Origin: CAVPTL01 sp963727235
GTDB taxonomy: Bacteria; Actinomycetota; Thermoleophilia; Gaiellales; JAICJC01
Assembly (NCBI GenBank): GCA_963727235.1
Contig: CAVSFZ010000025.1
Location: 48,680 to 112,679 of the forward strand
Reading direction: 5' to 3'
Length of the DNA stretch: 64,000 bases
The position numbers and the translations under genes are program-made. The notes under the pieces are model-generated. The model was not told the origin of the DNA, did no database searches, and saw nothing but the letters and a program-made list of their open reading frames with translations. Numbering within the stretch: the first letter of the stretch is position 1; each line of letters begins with the position of its first letter. Positions 32,339-40,749 of the stretch are shown piece by piece.

Positions 32339-33772
32339 ATGACCGTATCGAGAGCACCGAAAACGACCGCCGCCGGCCGTGTTACCCACCTGTCGCTCGA
32401 TGAGCGCGTCGCCCGGGGAAAGGCCGCCCGCGCAGACGTGCCGCGCGGTGTGCACCGCCAGTGGGAAGCCGCGCCGGGACGGCGTGACCCGATCGAGATG
32501 CTGGAGGAACAGGCGACGTCGCGGGTCGCTGACCTGATCCCGATCCGGCACGGGCGCATGATGGTGTCGGCATTCACCTTCTATCGCGGTGCCGCCTACC
32601 TGATGGCCGCGGACCTTGCGGGAAGCCCCCGCACCGGCTTGCACGCCCAGCTGTGCGGTGACGGTCACCTCTCGAACTTCGGCGCGTTCGCCGCGCCCGA
32701 TCGGCAGCTGGTGTTCGGGGTCAACGATTTCGACGAGACCCTGCCGGGGCCGTTCGAGTGGGACGTCAAGCGGCTTGTGACCAGCTTCGCGGTCGGCGGC
32801 CGCGACCGCGGATTCAACGACGCCGAGCGCCGTCAGGTCAACCTGGCGGTCACCAACGCGTATCGCGAGGAGATGCGAGAACTGTCCGCGTCGCGGACGA
32901 TGGACCTGTGGTATTCGCGCATCGACATCGACACGCTGATGCCTCTGGTTCGCCAGATCAGCAACGCAAAACAGCTCAAGCGGTTCGACAAGAACCTGGC
33001 CAAGACCCGGTCAAAGGACAGCATGCGGGCGTTCGACAAGCTCACCGAGACGGTGGACGGCGAACCGCGAATCGTCGGCGACCCGCCGCTGATCGTGCCG
33101 ATCGAGGATCTCGCCGAGGGTGCCGATGCCGATACGATTGCCGAGTTCGTCCGGGGCGCCATCAGAGGCTATCGGCGCACGCTGCCCTCCGATCGACGGC
33201 ACCTGCTGGAGCGGTTCCGGTACGTCCACGCGGCCCGCAAGGTGGTCGGCGTGGGCAGTGTCGGCACCCGCGCCTGGATTGTGCTGCTGCTCGGCCGTGA
33301 CAACCAGGATCCGCTGTTTCTGCAGGTCAAGGAGGCGCAGGCCTCGGTGCTCGAGCCGTTCCTCGGCAAGAGCCAATACGCCAGCCATGGCCAGCGGGTG
33401 GTCGAGGGGCAACGGTTGATGCAGGCTGCCAGCGACATCATGCTCGGCTGGGAGCGGATCACCGCTCCCGACGGCGTCGAGCGCGATTTCTATATCCGGC
33501 AGTTGTGGGATCAGAAGGGCTCGGCGCTGATCGAGTTCATGGATCCGACGATCATGACCGCCTATGGGCGGCTGTGTGGCCAGACTCTCGCCCGGGCGCA
33601 CGCCCGGTCAGGAGACTCGGTGGCGATCGCGAGCTACATGGGGTCGGGGGACTCGCTCGACCGCGCGATGGCCGACTTTGCCGAGACCTACGCCGATCAG
33701 AACGAACGCGATTACGACGCACTCAAGGCGGCGGTGGCCAGCGGGCGATTGGCGGCGACAGAGGGCCTTTAG
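32339..33772 (+). CDS. DUF2252 domain protein
   Basis: 477 aa, unknown biochemical function, distantly kinase-like fold in the family. Seen: the DUF2252 opening QWEAAPGRRDPIEMLEEQ, RVADLIPIRHGRM, FYRGAAYLMAADLA, LCGDGHLSNFGAFAAPD (resembling a phosphotransferase loop HGDxHxxN), FGVNDFDETLPGPFEWDVKRL, and the final YADQNERDYDAL. The GDGHLSNFG and NDFDE motifs look like catalytic and metal loops. The ATG follows a good SD (GGGAGGAAG). Monocistronic; 32133-32338 shows no convincing gene. Confidence 0.9.
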   Translation: MTVSRAPKTTAAGRVTHLSLDERVARGKAARADVPRGVHRQWEAAPGRRDPIEMLEEQATSRVADLIPIRHGRMMVSAFTFYRGAAYLMAADLAGSPRTGLHAQLCGDGHLSNFGAFAAPDRQLVFGVNDFDETLPGPFEWDVKRLVTSFAVGGRDRGFNDAERRQVNLAVTNAYREEMRELSASRTMDLWYSRIDIDTLMPLVRQISNAKQLKRFDKNLAKTRSKDSMRAFDKLTETVDGEPRIVGDPPLIVPIEDLAEGADADTIAEFVRGAIRGYRRTLPSDRRHLLERFRYVHAARKVVGVGSVGTRAWIVLLLGRDNQDPLFLQVKEAQASVLEPFLGKSQYASHGQRVVEGQRLMQAASDIMLGWERITAPDGVERDFYIRQLWDQKGSALIEFMDPTIMTAYGRLCGQTLARAHARSGDSVAIASYMGSGDSLDRAMADFAETYADQNERDYDALKAAVASGRLAATEGL

Positions 33773-33800
33773 AGATGGGGTATTCCGCAGTGGCGCGCGC

Positions 33801-34097
33801 TTAGGGAACGATCGGCGTGTTCGGTGAGCGCAGCAGCCCCCACACAACGCGGGGGGAACGGCGCCAACCAACGCTTTTTGCGATCCGAATGGTTTCGCGG
33901 CCGGCGACCAGGACGCCGATGAAGCCGACAAGAACCTGAATGCCCCAGATGGTCGCCCGCAGCTCGGCTGCTTGGTCGCCGGACATCGACCCCAGCCAGA
34001 TCACTGTCTGTGCGATCGGCAGCCATGATGCAATCACCAGCCCGACGCCCAGTCGGATCTGCAGTGCTCGTCGTCGTTGGCCGGGAATGGGCTCCAT
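33801..34097 (-). CDS. Small two-helix membrane protein
   Basis: 98 aa with two membrane segments (about 13-33 and 45-67: IRLGVGLVIASWLPIAQTVIW and ATIWGIQVLVGFIGVLVAG) and basic ends. No recognised family. Start fixed by TATAGT 7 bases upstream. It lies after the potassium channel gene on the same strand, 49 bases away, but has its own promoter. Confidence 0.75.
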   Translation of the reverse strand: MEPIPGQRRRALQIRLGVGLVIASWLPIAQTVIWLGSMSGDQAAELRATIWGIQVLVGFIGVLVAGRETIRIAKSVGWRRSPRVVWGLLRSPNTPIVP

Positions 34098-34104
34098 TTT
34101 GGCA

Positions 34105-34110
34105 ACTATA
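34105..34110 (-). promoter_or_regulatory. -10 element, leaderless start of small membrane protein gene
   Basis: TATAGT (minus strand) with exactly 7 bases to the ATG at 34097. Confidence 0.65.
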
Positions 34111-34146
34111 CGGGTGGGGACGGGCGGTGCGGTCGTCGCCGATCGC

Positions 34147-34629
34147 TCACCCGGGCAGCTTGGACTCGATCCGGTCGAGACGCGCGTCGAGGTCGGCGAC
34201 GGCTTGGGACGTCTTGGCGAGCGCATCGATGATGGCTTTGGTGCTGTCGTCTCTTGCCGTGCGCTCTGCCTCGTTCGCATCTTCCTCGCTGCGCTGGATC
34301 ACCGTGCTGGTGACGGTTGCGGTCAGAAATGCGATGAACGAGACGCCCATCACCATCTCGATGCCGGCCACGAACTTGCCGGCGCTCGTGGTGGGCACGG
34401 CATCGCCGTAGCCGACGGTCGTGATCGTCTGAAGCGCCCACCACACCGCGTCCCCGAAGGTCGGGAAGTTGTTGGAGTCGGCGAATCGCATGAACACCGC
34501 TCCGACCACGGCGAGCAGGAGGAAGGTCATGGCCAGGCCGAGCGTCACCGACCGGGCGTCCGCGATCTTGCGCGCGCGCCGCTCGACCAGGGAGTTGCTG
34601 CGGTTTCGTGGGGGTTTGTGCTCAGCCAT
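34147..34629 (-). CDS. Two-transmembrane potassium channel
   Basis: 160 aa. TM1 (about 28-48, VTLGLAMTFLLLAVVGAVF), pore helix with the selectivity filter TTVGYGD near residue 72, and TM2 (about 85-107). A C-terminal helix (about 110-160: ANEAERTARDD and AVADLDARLDRIESKL) looks like a tetramerising coiled coil. Matches the Ion_trans_2 family; there is no RCK/TrkA-N regulatory domain. Forms a tetrameric K+ pore in the plasma membrane. Gating ligand unknown. Confidence 0.92.
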   Translation of the reverse strand: MAEHKPPRNRSNSLVERRARKIADARSVTLGLAMTFLLLAVVGAVFMRFADSNNFPTFGDAVWWALQTITTVGYGDAVPTTSAGKFVAGIEMVMGVSFIAFLTATVTSTVIQRSEEDANEAERTARDDSTKAIIDALAKTSQAVADLDARLDRIESKLPG

Positions 34630-34664
34630 GCATCGCTGATTTCAACCGCTGACCTACGTTCCCT

Positions 34665-35309
34665 TCAGCTCCGCACGTAGGTGTAGTGGGCGACCACCGG
34701 GGAGCTGGCCAGTTCGACACACTCGAAACCGGTGGGTCCACCGTCGAGGCCGTCGAACAGGCGCTCACCGCCTCCCAGCAGCTTGGGCACCACGTGAAGC
34801 CGCATTTCGTCGACCAGACCCGCGCGCAGATACTGCCGCGCCGTGCCGGCGCCGCCGCCCAGCGAGACGTCGAGGCCGTCGGCCGCGCGGAATGCGCGTT
34901 CGAGCGCAGATTCGATTCCGTCAGTGACGAAGTGGAAGGTGGTACCGCCCTCCATCGGCAGATCGTCGCGAGCGTGGTGCGTGAGCACGAACACCGGTGT
35001 GTGGTATGGCGGATCTTGGCCCCACCAGCCATTCCAGTCTTCGTCGCCCCACGGACCGCGGATCGGCCCGAACATGTTGCGACCCATGATGGTCGCGCCG
35101 GTGTTCTCGCTCCACGCAGCAGCCTGCCGATCGTCCAGCCCAGTCTCGCCGCCGTCCCCCGAGCCGTGTGCTTCCTGGAAGCTGCGGGTGGCAAACGCCC
35201 ACTCGTGCAGTGCCAGTCCGCCTTCGCCCAGCGGGTTCTCGAGGCTCTGGTTGGGGCCTGCAACGTACCCGTCGACCGACATCGTGATGCTGAGCTTGAG
35301 CTTTGACAT
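34665..35309 (-). CDS. RibD C-terminal / dihydrofolate reductase-like NADPH reductase
   Basis: 214 aa with the DHFR-like fold of the RibD_C family: KLKLSITMSVDGYVAGPNQS at the N-terminus, ATIMGRNMFGP in the NADPH-binding region, FVLTHHARDDL, and LGGGAGTARQYLRAGLVDEM with VPKLLGGGERLFDG near the end. The family reduces pyrimidines or other small carbonyls; this stand-alone form has no riboflavin neighbours. Soluble. Start at the ATG with GGAG about 9 bases upstream. Confidence 0.9.
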   Translation of the reverse strand: MSKLKLSITMSVDGYVAGPNQSLENPLGEGGLALHEWAFATRSFQEAHGSGDGGETGLDDRQAAAWSENTGATIMGRNMFGPIRGPWGDEDWNGWWGQDPPYHTPVFVLTHHARDDLPMEGGTTFHFVTDGIESALERAFRAADGLDVSLGGGAGTARQYLRAGLVDEMRLHVVPKLLGGGERLFDGLDGGPTGFECVELASSPVVAHYTYVRS

Positions 35310-35379
35310 GCGAACTCCCGGAAGTTGGTGTGCTGGTTGGACTCTCGCATGTCGCGAAACTCATCGGCGCTGGGCAGGC

Positions 35380-35733
35380 TCACTCGTCGAGGTACTCGGA
35401 CAGGGTCGCGGTCAGGATCTCCACCAGCTCCGGATCCATGAACTCGTAGTCGTCGGGGATGTCGAGGCAGACGACGGGTGTGTGCCCGAGCGCGGCTCGA
35501 AACCGGTGGTCGCGCAGTCGCTCGACATGCGTCTGTTCCATGGCGTAGATGACGTCGGCCCACTCGAGGTCAGCCGCTCTCACCTGGACACGTGCGCTTG
35601 GCTCGGTGCCGGCCGAGCGAACACGGCAGCCGGTGGATGTCCGCAGCAGGTGCTCGGCGGTCAGGCTGCGGCGCTTGTTACGGCTGCAAACGAACAGCAG
35701 GTTTGGACGGGCGCTGGGGGTCGTATTGGTCAT
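35380..35733 (-). CDS. Low-molecular-weight protein-tyrosine-phosphatase-like protein
   Basis: 117 aa. The P-loop Cys16-x5-Arg22-Ser (CSRNKRRS) is the phosphatase signature, in the form seen in short LMW-PTP-like proteins. V-R-S-A-G-T and VIYAMEQTHVERL follow as in the family. The C-terminal general-acid loop (DPY) of classical enzymes is not clear; IPDDYEFMDPELVEIL may substitute. Shorter than classical LMW-PTPs (about 150 aa). Acts in the cytoplasm, substrate unknown. Confidence 0.82.
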   Translation of the reverse strand: MTNTTPSARPNLLFVCSRNKRRSLTAEHLLRTSTGCRVRSAGTEPSARVQVRAADLEWADVIYAMEQTHVERLRDHRFRAALGHTPVVCLDIPDDYEFMDPELVEILTATLSEYLDE

Positions 35734-35747
35734 CAGTCGATGTCATC

Positions 35748-35840
35748 TCACATCTGCGTCTGGATGACGATCCACAGGTACGCGGCGATGACCAGGAGCG
35801 CCATGGCGACCACCAGCAATGCGATCTGTCGAAGATTCAC
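35748..35840 (-). CDS. 30-aa single-helix membrane peptide
   Basis: GTG start at 35840; a hydrophobic helix LLVVAMALLVIAAYLWIVI fills most of the peptide, with a short basic N-terminus and a polar tail QTQM. No strong SD. It lies between the phosphatase gene (same strand) and a divergent membrane-protein gene. Composition is convincingly that of a small membrane protein, but such short frames can arise by chance. Confidence 0.4.
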   Translation of the reverse strand: MNLRQIALLVVAMALLVIAAYLWIVIQTQM

Positions 35841-35922
35841 GAGCAGAGCGTCTCACGTTGTATCACGGCCGGAACAGCGGTCGATCCTGGACACACAGGG
35901 TGGTCTGGGAGACACTGTGTCC

Positions 35923-36513
35923 ATGACCGCCGATGCACCGTCGATCCCCACGGGCCATCGCCTGTTGCCGTGGCGACGGATGGTGGTACTGGCCGTGATC
36001 GTGGCTGCACTTGCAGCCGTCGCGTGGACAGCGGTGTGGCTTCGCGATCTGCATCCGTTCGTGATCGGGCCCGACGGTGGCGCCGGGCCGGCGGCGGAAC
36101 ACAGCAGCAGAGGTTATGTGCTCGAGTACCGCGAGGGCAAGACGTCGTATTGGATGGTTTCGCTGCGGAACACGAGCCGGTTTGACATACGCATCGACGG
36201 GCTCCGCGCGGGAGGCCACGATGCGAACCGACTTTGGTCGGTTGACGGTCTGCGGACGCTGCGCAGCCCGTACGTGGTCTCTTGGCGGCCTCAGGACACG
36301 GTGCCGTTCCACGCAGTGACGCTCGCGTCCGGGGCAAGCGCGACGCTGGTGGTGGGCGTGCGATTTAGCGGCTGCAGCCACTATGCGTCCGGAAGCTCAG
36401 TCATCACAAATGCACTGCCGGTGCGATACACGATGTTCGGTACCTGGCACCGCACAATGGATGTGGCGGTGCAGCCACTGGTGGTGCGCGCCCCGCACCA
36501 TTGCACCGAGTGA
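35923..36513 (+). CDS. Membrane-anchored extracellular protein, unknown function
   Basis: 196 aa. A single signal anchor (about 20-42, MVVLAVIVAALAAVAWTAVWL) is followed by an extracellular beta-rich domain (about 65-190) with YVLEYREGKTSYWMVSLRNTS, two cysteines (near 165 and 194) that may form a disulfide, and a final beta strand. Unrecognised. A palindrome GACACTGTGTC ends one base before the ATG, in a wider GGACACA/TGTGTCC inverted repeat (35889-35922), which may be an operator at the start codon. Confidence 0.7.
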   Translation: MTADAPSIPTGHRLLPWRRMVVLAVIVAALAAVAWTAVWLRDLHPFVIGPDGGAGPAAEHSSRGYVLEYREGKTSYWMVSLRNTSRFDIRIDGLRAGGHDANRLWSVDGLRTLRSPYVVSWRPQDTVPFHAVTLASGASATLVVGVRFSGCSHYASGSSVITNALPVRYTMFGTWHRTMDVAVQPLVVRAPHHCTE

Positions 36514-36931
36514 ACTCCCGGTAACCGCCTCAGCCCGATTCACCGAGCGGTTTCGTCGGCAATTCAAGGCACCCGGATCGCCGCTCAAACCAGGATTGTC
36601 GTATCAGCCATAGGGGACCGAAGAGAGGGACGCATCCCAGAATGATCCGCGCGGGCTGCGATCGCGTGGTTTCTAGCCAAGAACAGATCCCGAAGGTTCG
36701 CCTGAAGCTAAGGGCGAGCGGGATGACGCCAGGTCGGGTGGGACAATGTCGGCCGGATCACATCCGGAAATCGGAGTCGCGGGGTTCAGCCTGGACGGCG
36801 TTGACCTCTCCACGATGAAGACGACCCCCGCTCGACGTAACGCGCTCGGTCACCTGATATCAGTCGTCTCGGGGTGTCCGCGGTCTCCGGTGTACCCTCT
36901 CGGCGATGACATCGATCGATGGGGGACGGAC
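36514..36931. other. 418-base intergenic stretch without a gene
   Basis: No frame here has gene-like composition, no tRNA and no clear repeat were seen. It probably holds the promoter of the cupin gene, which has a GGGGGACGG SD but no clear -10 box. Confidence 0.5.
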
Positions 36932-37315
36932 ATGGGTGATCCGATGGTGATTCATATTGACGAGATCGAGGGAGGCCACGGTGGTGTGTTCAAGCCGGTG
37001 GGCCGCACGCTGGGTGTGACCGCCTTTGGCATCAACGTCGAGCAGTACCCGCAGGGGCACGACCAATACCCCGAACACGACCACGCCAAGGACGGCCAGG
37101 AAGAGGTCTACTACGTGATCTCGGGCCAGGCCACGCTCACAATCGACGGCGAGGACCACATCATGCCGGCAGGATCAATCGCATGCGTACCGCCTGGCCA
37201 CAGCCGCCGCTTCACCACACCGAACCAAGGCGTGCAGTTCCTGGCCATCGGCGGCACACCGGGTGCGCCGTTTAGCGACGTGCTCGCCGCCCGAGGGAAG
37301 GCGACAACCACGTAG
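36932..37315 (+). CDS. Cupin domain protein
   Basis: 127 aa, single conserved-barrel cupin. Motif 1 appears as HDQYPEHDHAKDGQEEVYYV with metal-binding His/His/Glu, and motif 2 as PAGSIACVPPGHSRRF with the closing histidine. A metal-binding dioxygenase/isomerase-like or sugar-binding role is possible; the mononuclear site looks complete. The ATG has a strong SD. A longer frame from 36746 has no support. Followed 37 bases later by the DUF899 gene, probably one operon. Confidence 0.85.
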   Translation: MGDPMVIHIDEIEGGHGGVFKPVGRTLGVTAFGINVEQYPQGHDQYPEHDHAKDGQEEVYYVISGQATLTIDGEDHIMPAGSIACVPPGHSRRFTTPNQGVQFLAIGGTPGAPFSDVLAARGKATTT

Positions 37316-37352
37316 GCATCACCGGAGTCGCGTCAACCCCAGGAGGCACGAC

Positions 37353-38099
37353 ATGGAAGAGCACAGGATCGGCACGCAGGAGGAGTGGCAGGCCGAGCGC
37401 GACGGGCTGCTGCGGGAGGAGAAGGATCTCACGCGGCGGAGCGACGAGTTGGCCGTCGAGCGCAGCCGGCTGCCGTGGGTGCCGGTAGAGAAAGACTATC
37501 GGTTCGAGACCGAGCAGGGAACGAAGGGTCTTGCCGATCTGTTTGATGGCCGAAGCCAGCTGATGGTCTACCACTTTATGTTCGGGCCGTCTTACGAGGT
37601 GGGATGCCCGGTGTGCTCCTCGATCGCGGACACGCTAGCTGCGCAGGTGCCGCACCTCAAGGCCAGGGACACCACTCTGATCCTCGCGTCTCGCGGGCCA
37701 TTGGCCAAGCTGACAGCCTTCAGGAAGCGGATGGGCTGGGACATCGACTGGGTGTCGAGCGGCGGCACCGATTTCAACCGGGACATCGGTTTCCTGCACA
37801 CGGAGGAGGAGCTCCAGCCGTTCCTGGAAAGTGAGATCCCGGTGACGGTGGTCCAGAACGCTGAGATGTGCGGCACGAGTGCCGGCGGCTACGTGTCGGA
37901 GGGGCCGGGTCTGAGCGTGTACACGCTCGCGGACGGGGTCGTCTACCGGACATATGTCAGCACGGCGCGTGGCCTCGAGTTCGCGATGCCGTACTACGCG
38001 CTGGTTGACCGTACCCCCAAGGGTCGCGACGAGCACGCCGACACGCCGCTTTGGGTACGCCGCCACGACGAGTACGAATCAGGCGGGTCCGCGGTCTGA
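37353..38099 (+). CDS. DUF899 family thioredoxin-like protein
   Basis: 248 aa. The DUF899 pattern is clear: EEWQAERDGLLREEKDLTRRSDEL at the N-terminus (here given in parts), PWVPVEKDYRFET, a Y-H-F-M-F-G strand and GCPVCSSIAD, a CxxC in the thioredoxin position, then FRKRMGWDIDWVSS and FNRDIGF. The family is predicted thioredoxin-fold and of unknown function. Perfect AGGAGG SD 8 bases before the ATG. A longer frame to 37263 overlaps the cupin gene. Confidence 0.88.
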   Translation: MEEHRIGTQEEWQAERDGLLREEKDLTRRSDELAVERSRLPWVPVEKDYRFETEQGTKGLADLFDGRSQLMVYHFMFGPSYEVGCPVCSSIADTLAAQVPHLKARDTTLILASRGPLAKLTAFRKRMGWDIDWVSSGGTDFNRDIGFLHTEEELQPFLESEIPVTVVQNAEMCGTSAGGYVSEGPGLSVYTLADGVVYRTYVSTARGLEFAMPYYALVDRTPKGRDEHADTPLWVRRHDEYESGGSAV

Positions 38100-38335
38100 G
38101 CCCTCACCCGCGATGGTCATGTGCATCGAGGGCCAGCCGGAGGGGGCGGTCAGCTCGGGAACCGTCCCAGGCGAGACGGCGACCTAAATGCCGAGTCCGC
38201 AGCTCGCGGTTGTGCGTGAGACTGGTCACGTTGTGTTGATGATCACGCCCGCTGGGGAAACCGCTTGGGGGTGTGGGCGGTATCGGCTTGCAGGCGGTTC
38301 GTCTTGGATCGCTGTGAACCCGGGGGGAGGGTGAT

Positions 38336-38611
38336 ATGTCAAGCGAAGCTTCGACGGAGCCGGTGGTGGACGGGGATTTGCAGTCTCAGTGGACTCGCGT
38401 GGTGGGCCGTAGGGGGTTCTTGGCGGGAGTTGGCGCAGTTGGTGCGACGGCGGTCTCGGGTGGTCTTCTGGCGTCGCCGGCATTCGCAGCTGGTTCGCCG
38501 GGCGGAATCGAACCGCCATCAACCCGCCGGCATCGTGGCGTGACACTCAGCGCGGCACCGGCGGGAATCACGGCGGGGGCTGCTGCGAATTGGCCCCTGA
38601 CCGCCAGTTGA
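38336..38611 (+). pseudogene. Tat signal peptide stub ending in tRNA-derived sequence
   Basis: 91-codon frame with a good SD (GGGGGGAGGG). Residues about 24-52 are a textbook twin-arginine signal: GRRGFLAGVGAVGATAVS then LLASPAFA, with AxA cleavage. The mature part is not a domain: straight after the cleavage site the frame runs through a copy of the tRNA-Gly 3' arm (giving GGIEPPST) and low-complexity residues. I read this as the 5' end of an exported-protein gene cut off by recombination at the tRNA. A real very short secreted peptide is the alternative. Confidence 0.6.
38502..38523. repeat. 22-base duplicate of tRNA-Gly T-arm (attachment-site-like)
   Basis: Identical to 38722-38743 inside the tRNA-Gly gene, in the same orientation and 220 bases away. 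Partial copies of a tRNA 3' part are the usual trace of integrase-mediated insertion. Confidence 0.7.
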
Positions 38612-38712
38612 CCGCCAGTCGGTCCGGAAACTATGGACATTCACGGACTCCGGCGGAAGATCGGGGATTTCACCGATTGGCTGTGTGAGCGGGAATCCGG
38701 CTACTGGAGCGA

Positions 38713-38783
38713 AGCGGGCGAGCGGAATCGAACCGCCATCAACGGCTTGGAAGGCCGATGCTCTACCGTTGAGCTACGCCCGC
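38713..38783 (-). tRNA. tRNA-Gly (anticodon TCC)
   Basis: 71 bases on the minus strand. Acceptor GCGGGCG (38777-38783) pairs with CGCCCGC (38714-38720); discriminator T at 38713; D-arm GCTC/GAGC; anticodon loop CTTCCAA giving TCC (reads GGA); T-arm GGCGG-TTCGATT-CCGCT with one G-T pair. CCA is not encoded. Its T-arm is duplicated at 38502-38523. Confidence 0.93.
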
Positions 38784-38790
38784 GGGGAGT

Positions 38791-38811
38791 GAATCCACTG
38801 ACCATGGATTC
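38791..38811. terminator. Small hairpin downstream of TetR gene
   Basis: GAATCCA (38791-38797) and TGGATTC (38805-38811) with a 7-base loop, between the TetR stop and the 5' end of tRNA-Gly, both on the minus strand. No T-run. Confidence 0.4.
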
Positions 38812-38839
38812 GCCGCCAGTCTACGTCACATCCTCGAGA

Positions 38840-39421
38840 TCAGGCGAGGCTCGCCACGACCCGGTGGAGCATCGGGCGGAGATCGGAGGCGATGAAATCG
38901 TCCTGTGGCAGCGACAGCTGTGCCAGCAGGCTGCCTTCCAGCAGCGTGACGATGATCCGGGTGGCCTCCTGCGGCTGGGGCAGGCCCGACGCCTCCACCA
39001 GTGTCGCAAGCGACTGCATGTATACGGCTTCCCAGCGCTCGGCCAGCGGACGTAGCTGCGGTCGGCGGCCGGCTTCGATCATCAGCTCGTACTGCGCCAC
39101 CAGCGGCGCGTCGGCGTCTTCCAGCTGGGCTTCGGCCAGCCGCACCAGCCGCTCGACCAGCTCGTCGCGTGAGATCGGGCCGTCGACGGCGGCGTGGTCG
39201 GCCACGAGCGCAGCGGAGCGATCGATCACGAGATCCAGCGCCTCCTGCACGAGCGCGTCCTTGGAATCGAAGTAGTACGTGGTCGACGCCAGGGAGACGC
39301 CGGCATCAGCAGCGACCGCCCGGTGGGTGACTGCGTCTGCCCCCGACCGGCTGATCACGCGGAGCGTGGCCTCGACGATCTCGGCCCGTCGCCGGCTGGA
39401 TCGTTTGCCCGACGTGATCAC
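38840..39421 (-). CDS. TetR family transcriptional regulator
   Basis: 193 aa. The N-terminal HTH is clear: RRAEIVEATLRVISRSGADAV then THRAVAADAGVSLASTTYYF, the recognition helix form typical of TetR/AcrR. The C-terminal ligand domain is helical. GTG start overlaps the stop of the flavin amine oxidase gene (GTGA), so it is the second gene of that transcript and probably senses the amine or its product. A candidate operator TGTACAGTACA lies in the divergent promoter region upstream of the oxidase. Confidence 0.92.
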   Translation of the reverse strand: MITSGKRSSRRRAEIVEATLRVISRSGADAVTHRAVAADAGVSLASTTYYFDSKDALVQEALDLVIDRSAALVADHAAVDGPISRDELVERLVRLAEAQLEDADAPLVAQYELMIEAGRRPQLRPLAERWEAVYMQSLATLVEASGLPQPQEATRIIVTLLEGSLLAQLSLPQDDFIASDLRPMLHRVVASLA

Positions 39422-40713
39422 GAACCCGACCCGGCGGTTGTGCGCGCCCAGGCGCCCGCGCGCAGCCCCGACTCGATCGCGCCGTCGATGAACCCCGCCC
39501 AGCCGTTGGCGAGGTCGGATCCGGCCAGCAGCACGCGCCCCTCGGCTCGGCGCATCTCGGCGTGGTGGTCGCTGTACCAGCCGGGGCGGTGGATCGCCCA
39601 GGTGCCTTGTGAGAACTCGTCGGCCAGCCAGTCGTTGGCGGTCGCATCCAGCACCTCGTATCCGGGGATGATGCGATCGAGCGCCCGCTGCACCCCCCGC
39701 AGGTCGGAGGCGTCGCAGTGCGCGGCGTCGATCCCGAATCCGATCATGATCTGGGTGCCGTCGTCTCCCAGGATCTCGCTGTCGAGATAGCCGAACTCGT
39801 GGCCCGGTTGGATCGTGTTCTGACCGATCGCGGGCCCGCGGGCGCGGATGAAGATCTTGATGCCGCGGGACGCCTGGCCGAGCGCAATGCCGGCGGCCTT
39901 GCCCGGTGACAGTCCCGGTTCGAACGAGATCGCGCCGAGTGTGTTGAGCGGCACGGCAACCACCACGGCTCGAGCGGTGAGGATATCTCCCGAGCGGGTG
40001 TGCACCTCGACAGCCGACCCGGTTTGGGTGATCGCGGCCACCGGTGTCTCGAGCCGAGTCTCGAACTCGGCGCCGTGGGCGATCGCCCGCAGGAGGGAGC
40101 CGGTGCCGGTGGGGATGGTGACCCTCCCGCCGGTGTACTGGGTGAGCTTGAGGCTTCCTCCGGACAGCTGATGCCAGCGCAGGATGCTGACCGCACCGCC
40201 GTCCTCGAGCGACCCGTGAACGACCGACTCGAGCTCCGCCGCCAACACGTCGTGCTCCTCGTCGTCGAGCTCGAGCTGTGCCATCCGCTCGGTCACCGAC
40301 AGGCGGTCGAACCGCTCCAGGAGGTCGATGCGCAGCAGCGGGTCATACGGCGCGGGCAGCGCATCGTCGACTCCCTCGACGAACTGATCCCAGCCTCGCT
40401 GGGCGATGGCGTCGCGCTCGGCGATGGTGCCTTCGCGGCGCTCATCGCCCACAAACCATCCCGCGATGTCTGCGTCGGCGCTGAGGTCGACTGCCAGTCC
40501 GGCCCGGGTGATCTCCGACCAGGTGTGGGGTTGATGCCAGTGCACCCAGCCCCCGCCGTACTCGATGTCGACTCCGTTCCAGGGCGCTGTCCACGTGCGG
40601 CCACCGATGCGGTCCCTGGCTTCGACCAGGAGGGTGTCAAGTCCGGCAATTGCAGATTCTCGGGCGGTGGTGACGCCGGCGAATCCGCCGCCGACAACGA
40701 TCACGTCGTACAT
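39418..40713 (-). CDS. FAD-dependent amine oxidase (flavin monoamine oxidase type)
   Basis: 431 aa. The N-terminal FAD motif is VIVVGGGFAGVTTAR then VEARDRIGGRT; the substrate-side IEYGGGWVHWHQPH and the C-terminal FAD motif EGRVLLAGSDLANGWAGFIDGAIESG complete the amino_oxidase pattern. Oxidises a primary or secondary amine to an aldehyde with release of NH3 and H2O2. First gene of a minus-strand operon with tetR; the ATG at 40713 follows AAGG. A longer frame to 40824 would cross the promoter region and is rejected. Substrate likely a polyamine or aromatic amine; not determinable by eye. Confidence 0.9.
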   Translation of the reverse strand: MYDVIVVGGGFAGVTTARESAIAGLDTLLVEARDRIGGRTWTAPWNGVDIEYGGGWVHWHQPHTWSEITRAGLAVDLSADADIAGWFVGDERREGTIAERDAIAQRGWDQFVEGVDDALPAPYDPLLRIDLLERFDRLSVTERMAQLELDDEEHDVLAAELESVVHGSLEDGGAVSILRWHQLSGGSLKLTQYTGGRVTIPTGTGSLLRAIAHGAEFETRLETPVAAITQTGSAVEVHTRSGDILTARAVVVAVPLNTLGAISFEPGLSPGKAAGIALGQASRGIKIFIRARGPAIGQNTIQPGHEFGYLDSEILGDDGTQIMIGFGIDAAHCDASDLRGVQRALDRIIPGYEVLDATANDWLADEFSQGTWAIHRPGWYSDHHAEMRRAEGRVLLAGSDLANGWAGFIDGAIESGLRAGAWARTTAGSGS

Positions 40714-40749
40714 GTGCGAACCTTCGGTAGGCGGTAAGAGTGGTACAAG

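Noticed and set aside
38100..38335. Possible c-di-AMP (ydaO) riboswitch before the Tat stub
   Set aside because: Some G-rich blocks recall it, but the conserved core sequences are not there.
38598..38619. Tandem 11-base repeat TGACCGCCAGT
   Set aside because: Two copies only; a local slippage event near the recombined tRNA region, without further structure.
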